A stretch of DNA of 32,046 bases, taken from NCBI GenBank assembly GCA_031273805.1, contig JAISRE010000101.1:1-32046 (forward strand), in the 5' to 3' direction. The notes under the pieces are model-generated. The model saw only the letters and a program-made list of their open reading frames with translations. It was not told where the DNA came from and made no database searches. The position numbers were made by a program, and so were the translations under genes. The stretch is from Synergistaceae bacterium (GTDB taxonomy: Bacteria; Synergistota; Synergistia; Synergistales; Synergistaceae). Each line of letters opens with the position of its first letter. Position 1 is the first letter of the stretch. Below, one piece after another: positions 27,821-32,046 of this stretch.

Positions 27821-28607
27821 GCTTCTTGTTGTGAGGGGATTTGCCTCCTCACGGGCCGAGGCGGCAAATCTGATAGCAGGCGGTCGGGTTAAAGTCTCCG
27901 GTTTTCCGCAGAGCAAGTCGGCGTCGATGTTTGAAATGGAATCTCAGATAGAGGTCAGTTCGGGGGAAGAGAAGTTGTGGGTGAGCCGCGGGGCTCACAA
28001 ACTTCTGAAGGCTATTGACGAATGGGGCATAGACCCGACTGGACTGGACTGTATCGACATTGGAGCGTCGACGGGAGGATTCACGCAGGTTCTCATTGAG
28101 AGAGGCGCGCGCAGCGTCGCCGCAGTTGACGTGGGCTATGGACAGCTTGCCTGGTCTCTGCGTTTCGACCCGAGAGTGCGGGTTCTCGAACGCGCGAATG
28201 CCAGATACATAACTCTGGAGGACATTGGGTGGAGAGCATCGCTGCTTACAGTTGACGCGTCTTTTATATCACTCAGGCTGCTCCTGCCGAATTTACAGAA
28301 TCTTGTCATTGAAGAAGGCAGAATCATAGCGTTGATAAAGCCTCAGTTTGAGGTCGGACGCTTGAAAGTAGGCCGCGGTGTTGTACGCGACGCGGTGCTG
28401 CATATCGAGGTTCTCGAGAGCCTGGCGAATTTCGTGAGGGATGAGACAGAGCTTGCTTTGAAGGATGTCACCTACTCTCCTATCAGAGGCCCCGAAGGAA
28501 ACATTGAATTTATTTTTTTACTGGTCCGTTCTTCAAATCCGGAAGCCGGCCAGCGCAAGATAAATTTTGCGGCGCGGGTAGAAGAGGCGCACGCATGCCT
28601 GAGGTGA
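27789..28607 (+). CDS. tlyA: TlyA-family rRNA 2'-O-methyltransferase (S4 + FtsJ domains)
   Basis: S4 domain RLDKLLVVRGFASSRAEAANLIAGGRVKVSG; CIDIGASTGGFTQVLIERGARSVAAVDVGYGQL; ALIKPQFEVGR. Start ATG 27789/27792 inside the dxs 3' end. Confidence 0.94.
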   Translation: MMGTTRLRLDKLLVVRGFASSRAEAANLIAGGRVKVSGFPQSKSASMFEMESQIEVSSGEEKLWVSRGAHKLLKAIDEWGIDPTGLDCIDIGASTGGFTQVLIERGARSVAAVDVGYGQLAWSLRFDPRVRVLERANARYITLEDIGWRASLLTVDASFISLRLLLPNLQNLVIEEGRIIALIKPQFEVGRLKVGRGVVRDAVLHIEVLESLANFVRDETELALKDVTYSPIRGPEGNIEFIFLLVRSSNPEAGQRKINFAARVEEAHACLR

Positions 28608-28613
28608 GCGGAC

Positions 28614-29447
28614 ATCAGATACGTCGGCCTTTTTTTCAATCCTGACTTGCCATCGAGCGTTGAACTGGCGCGCACAATAATTGCATCGAGTTACGGCGGG
28701 ATAGATGTTTGTTTTGTGACTGACGAGGAGAACATGGAATACTGCAATATGGATTTCGCTCTCTCGATTGGGGGAGATGGAACATTTCTGCGAACATCGA
28801 GGATGATATGGGGGCTTGGCGTTCCGTTGTATGGTATCAACGCCGGACGTCTGGGTTTCCTGACTGCCGGAGCGGCCGAGTCGGCAGCGGCGGATATACG
28901 CCGGATACTCTCCGGGGACTATGAGCTGTTCTCGCGCATCCCGCTTCGAGGGGAGATAGTGCGTAACGGAGAGGTTATAGAGAGCGTTTACGCGCTCAAT
29001 GATATAACGGCATCCAAGGGGTTCCTCTCTCGTCCTATTGACGTATCGGTGTCTGTGGGCGAGGAGAACATATATCGATTTCTGGCGGACGGCATCATAG
29101 TCTCGACGCCTACAGGGTCCACCGCGTACGCTATGTCCGCCGGCGGCCCGATCATTCACCCGGGTGTGAAGTGCATGCTCGTTGTTCCGATATGTCCCCA
29201 CTCTCTGTATCCGAGGCCGATGGTGCTGAGCGACATGGAGACTATAAACATCAAGGTTGAATGCTGCGCGTACGAGGCGATATTCTCCGGCGACGGCCAT
29301 CAGAATATGACGCTCATCTCGGGCGACATCGTGAGCATAAAGCTGGATGTCGAGAGAGGGATCGATGTGATATCCATCGACAAAAGTTCGTATTACGATA
29401 TATTGCGCAAAAAGATGAATTGGGGACGGAACGGAGAGGCAAAATGA
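28614..29447 (+). CDS. nadK: NAD kinase (proposed non-canonical AUC start at 28614)
   Basis: FALSIGGDGTFLRTSRM, GINAGRLGFLTAG, DGIIVSTPTGSTAYAMSAGGPIIHP. In-frame upstream codons encode (I)RYVGLFFNPDLPSSVELA, matching beta1 of the family, before the track's TTG start at 28647; SD GAGGTGA at 28601-28607. Confidence 0.9.
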   Translation: MRYVGLFFNPDLPSSVELARTIIASSYGGIDVCFVTDEENMEYCNMDFALSIGGDGTFLRTSRMIWGLGVPLYGINAGRLGFLTAGAAESAAADIRRILSGDYELFSRIPLRGEIVRNGEVIESVYALNDITASKGFLSRPIDVSVSVGEENIYRFLADGIIVSTPTGSTAYAMSAGGPIIHPGVKCMLVVPICPHSLYPRPMVLSDMETINIKVECCAYEAIFSGDGHQNMTLISGDIVSIKLDVERGIDVISIDKSSYYDILRKKMNWGRNGEAK

Positions 29448-31096
29448 TTGAACGGCTTAACGTGCGTGGAGTGGGCGGCATCAGATCTGCGGAGCTGGAG
29501 TTTGCCGGCAATTTCATCGCCATAACCGGTGAAAGCGGCGCCGGCAAGAGCAGCCTCGTCAGGGCGTTTGAGTTCATCTCAGGCAGAAGAGCTCAGACGT
29601 CGATGATACACTCCGGCTGTGAGGAGGCTGTGGTTGAGGCGCTCTGGAACAGGGAGTACACCCCTCAGTATACCAGGGACGGAGATGATGACGAGGCTCT
29701 GGTCACAAGGCGTTCGCTGAGCCGGGGGGGCAAGAGCAGATGCCAGATATCCGGAAATCTGGCGACCGCAGGTCAGCTGACGGAGGTATCCTCGCGGCTC
29801 ATACAAATACAGAGCCAGTTCGCGCAGATCGACCTTCTCGACCCGGCTCGTCAACTCGAGCTCATAGACCAGTCAGGAGGAGATGATCTGGGGATTGCCA
29901 AGGAGCGTTTGGCGTCGATGTTTCCTCAGATGCTCTCCGTAGAGAAGGAAATAATAGAATTAAAAAAACGCAGGGCGTCATTGGTGGACAAACTGGAGGG
30001 CGCTCCGGAGCGGGTCAGGAGGATTAAGGCGCTTGCCCTGTACCCTGATTGTGAACAGGAGTGGGCTGATGAGCTGGTATCCTTTGAAAAAGCTCTTAAC
30101 GAGGTCGGTAAATACGAAAATATAACATATCTGATGAACGGCGGAGAGAATGGCGTAAGCCTTATAGATCAGATAGATTCGCTTCTGCGCGAGCTCTACG
30201 CCGTCGCTCCTCGTGAGGTCGAGGCGCGCTGGACCGAACTGGGGGAGTCTGCTCTATCCGGTCTTCAAAAGCTATTTGCGTCAGTTTACACTGAATTCGG
30301 CGCTCTTTCCAGAGATGAGCTCGAATCTGGGTGCGAGAAGCTGGAGGCGAAGATCGGGCTGCTGCGAAAGATAAAGAGGGAGACGAGTCGGGACTCGGTG
30401 GATGATCTCCTGGCCTACATAGAGGAGGTTGAGGAGGACTCCAGGTGGATAGAGGAGATAACGCCGATTTTGGATCAGCGTGTGAAACTCGCGTCCGGCC
30501 TGCGCGCGGATGTTGGATTGAGCGCACGTTCTCTCAGGACGCTGAGGGAACGGACGGCATCGGAGTTCTCCGCCAGAGTCAATCACCATCTGAAGGACCT
30601 GGCTATGGACGACATCGAATTTTCTGTTCACATCGACAGACTGGACAAGGTCAGGGCGTCCGGAGCGGAAAGCGCCGTGTTTATGCTGGCCCAGAACGGC
30701 CTGCCTCCGAACCTGGCGGGCAAGGTGGCGTCTGGAGGTGAGCTGAGCCGGATACTGATAGCCATACAGGCCTCCATAGCGCCGGATCGCCTTCCAGGCG
30801 TTCTGGTATTCGACGAGGTGGAAGCGGGTTTGGGGGGGCGTACGGCTTTGCTGGCCGGCGAAAAGCTGCGGGAGCTGTCCGGGAATTGCAGAACAATACT
30901 TATCACACATGAGGCGACGATAGCGGCGATGGCCGATCAGCATTTCGTGGTCAGGCGCGTCGGAGACGAGACGGAGGTTTCACAGATATCGGGGGATGAA
31001 AGAGCCTTGGAGATAGCGAGAATGCTCGCGGGTTCCGCCTCCAGAGAGGCGCTGGATCACGCTAAATCGCTCCTGGGTTTCAAGGTGGGTATGTAA
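29444..31096 (+). CDS. recN: DNA repair protein RecN
   Basis: MIERLNVRGVGGIRSAELEFAGNFIAITGESGAGKSSLVRAFEFISGRRA (Walker A), ASGGELSRILIAIQ, LVFDEVEAGLGGRTA; ATGA overlap with the nadK stop. The 29261 extension is spurious. Confidence 0.94.
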   Translation: MIERLNVRGVGGIRSAELEFAGNFIAITGESGAGKSSLVRAFEFISGRRAQTSMIHSGCEEAVVEALWNREYTPQYTRDGDDDEALVTRRSLSRGGKSRCQISGNLATAGQLTEVSSRLIQIQSQFAQIDLLDPARQLELIDQSGGDDLGIAKERLASMFPQMLSVEKEIIELKKRRASLVDKLEGAPERVRRIKALALYPDCEQEWADELVSFEKALNEVGKYENITYLMNGGENGVSLIDQIDSLLRELYAVAPREVEARWTELGESALSGLQKLFASVYTEFGALSRDELESGCEKLEAKIGLLRKIKRETSRDSVDDLLAYIEEVEEDSRWIEEITPILDQRVKLASGLRADVGLSARSLRTLRERTASEFSARVNHHLKDLAMDDIEFSVHIDRLDKVRASGAESAVFMLAQNGLPPNLAGKVASGGELSRILIAIQASIAPDRLPGVLVFDEVEAGLGGRTALLAGEKLRELSGNCRTILITHEATIAAMADQHFVVRRVGDETEVSQISGDERALEIARMLAGSASREALDHAKSLLGFKVGM

Positions 31097-31142
31097 ACGG
31101 CGGGTTCGTGGTGAATCGCATGACGAAAGGGGATTAGACAGC

Positions 31143-31880
31143 ATGATGGGCTCTGATAAAAAGGATATATTCATTTACCGTCATTTGATAGGGGGAAGAT
31201 CCCACGTGGCGCGGTGCCAGATCGGTCTGATGACCATGCCCGATCTGGAGGAGGCAAAAAATCTGCATGAACGCGTGACAAAGGGGCTTAGCAGGGAAAT
31301 TTATATCCCGACCAGCGACGAGGATATGGAGCGTCTTCTGGGATATGAGGGAATAGCTCTAGGGGTTTGGTTTCAGGAGAGATTGATATGTATGAGGGCG
31401 GTGGCGACCGACAAGGAGTGGATCAGACATATCATGGAATCTATGGACTTGGCGCCTGATCCCGATAATCGCACAGCATACACGAAACACTGCATAGTCG
31501 ATAAGGATTTTCGCGGCAACAACGTGCAGTTTTTGACGCAATACGCCATCGAAAATCAAATCTCAGATAATTTTGACACGATCCTGACCACTGTCTCACC
31601 GAAAAACATCTTCAGCATTCAAAATATACTTGCGTGCAATTTCGTGGTCGTCGCCTTAAAAATGATAAACGGGGAATACATGCGTTACATAATGCGAAAA
31701 AATTTCAGGAGCGATCTGTCTATATGGACCAATGGGCATCTGGTAATACCTTCGTCGGACTTTGAAAGACAGAGGGAGGTCTTGGCCGAGGGGTATGTGG
31801 GATATAAGCGCATACGCAAACACAGAGGTTTTTCCATCCTTTACGCTCCGATGAGCAAAGAACCTCCAAGAGGATATTGA
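31143..31880 (+). CDS. GNAT-like acyltransferase domain protein
   Basis: GNAT-like stretch TAYTKHCIVDKDFRGNNVQFLTQYAIENQ...LTTVSPKNIFSIQNILACNFVVVALKMINGEYMRYIMRKN; specific function not recognisable. Confidence 0.6.
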   Translation: MMGSDKKDIFIYRHLIGGRSHVARCQIGLMTMPDLEEAKNLHERVTKGLSREIYIPTSDEDMERLLGYEGIALGVWFQERLICMRAVATDKEWIRHIMESMDLAPDPDNRTAYTKHCIVDKDFRGNNVQFLTQYAIENQISDNFDTILTTVSPKNIFSIQNILACNFVVVALKMINGEYMRYIMRKNFRSDLSIWTNGHLVIPSSDFERQREVLAEGYVGYKRIRKHRGFSILYAPMSKEPPRGY

Positions 31881-31902
31881 GCACCGTAGGCGCCCATTGC
31901 AC

Positions 31903-32046
31903 CTGTCATCCTCTGGCTTACCCCTGTCATCCTTTGGGCTTGTCCTTGTCATCCTCTGGCGTATCCCTGTCGTCCCCCGGCTTGACATCCTCTGTCGTCC
32001 CTCGGCTTGACCCTTTCTGTCGTCCTCCGGCTTGACCGGAGGACCC
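31903..32046. repeat. Array of about six degenerate about 20-30-bp units (consensus CTGTCRTCCTCYGGCTTGACC), the last forming a palindrome
   Basis: Units near 31903, 31924, 31946, 31967, 31992 and 32018; last copy has a perfect stem gtcctccgg(32022-32030)-cttga-ccggaggac(32036-32044). Runs off the window. Confidence 0.85.

Noticed and set aside
29261-29443. N-terminal extension of RecN in the ORF track
   Set aside because: It overlaps nadK coding sequence in another frame; the conserved RecN start MIERLNVRG is at 29444.
31903-32046. Possible CRISPR array
   Set aside because: Units are about 21-25 bp, degenerate and directly abutting, with no spacers; the pattern fits REP-like palindromic repeats instead.

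Overview
The window reads as a compact, mostly plus-strand run of bacterial housekeeping genes. Gene content and synteny suggest a Synergistetes-like genome (inference; no database search was run). After a small remnant-bearing junction (about 1-1280) the order is: lapA-like, recJ, rel/spoT, dtd, MBL hydrolase, LpxB-related glycosyltransferase, hypothetical, tRNA-Ser(UGA) on the minus strand, thioesterase, prepilin-like ORF, small secreted protein, EamA transporter (minus), HtrA/DegP protease, divergent transketolase, trmI-like, queH, HypE/AIR-synthase-like, M24 peptidase, mltG, DUF4911-like, tldD, ftsK/spoIIIE, thiamine pyrophosphokinase, rpmB (minus), xseB, ispA-type prenyl synthase, dxs, tlyA, NAD kinase, recN, GNAT-like protein. 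The window ends in a tandem array of degenerate half-palindromes. I found no CRISPR array, transposase, prophage, toxin-antitoxin pair or recognisable defence system, and no convincing undescribed multi-gene system. The most notable observations are: (i) a NAD kinase whose conserved first beta strand lies upstream of every canonical start codon, with an AUC codon well placed after a strong Shine-Dalgarno (SD) sequence that contains the tlyA stop; (ii) gene remnants and an orphan minus-strand terminator at the left edge; (iii) the half-palindrome array at the right edge; (iv) a long RSH protein with an intact HD hydrolase motif but QFDD, an EXDD-like signature, in the synthetase domain.
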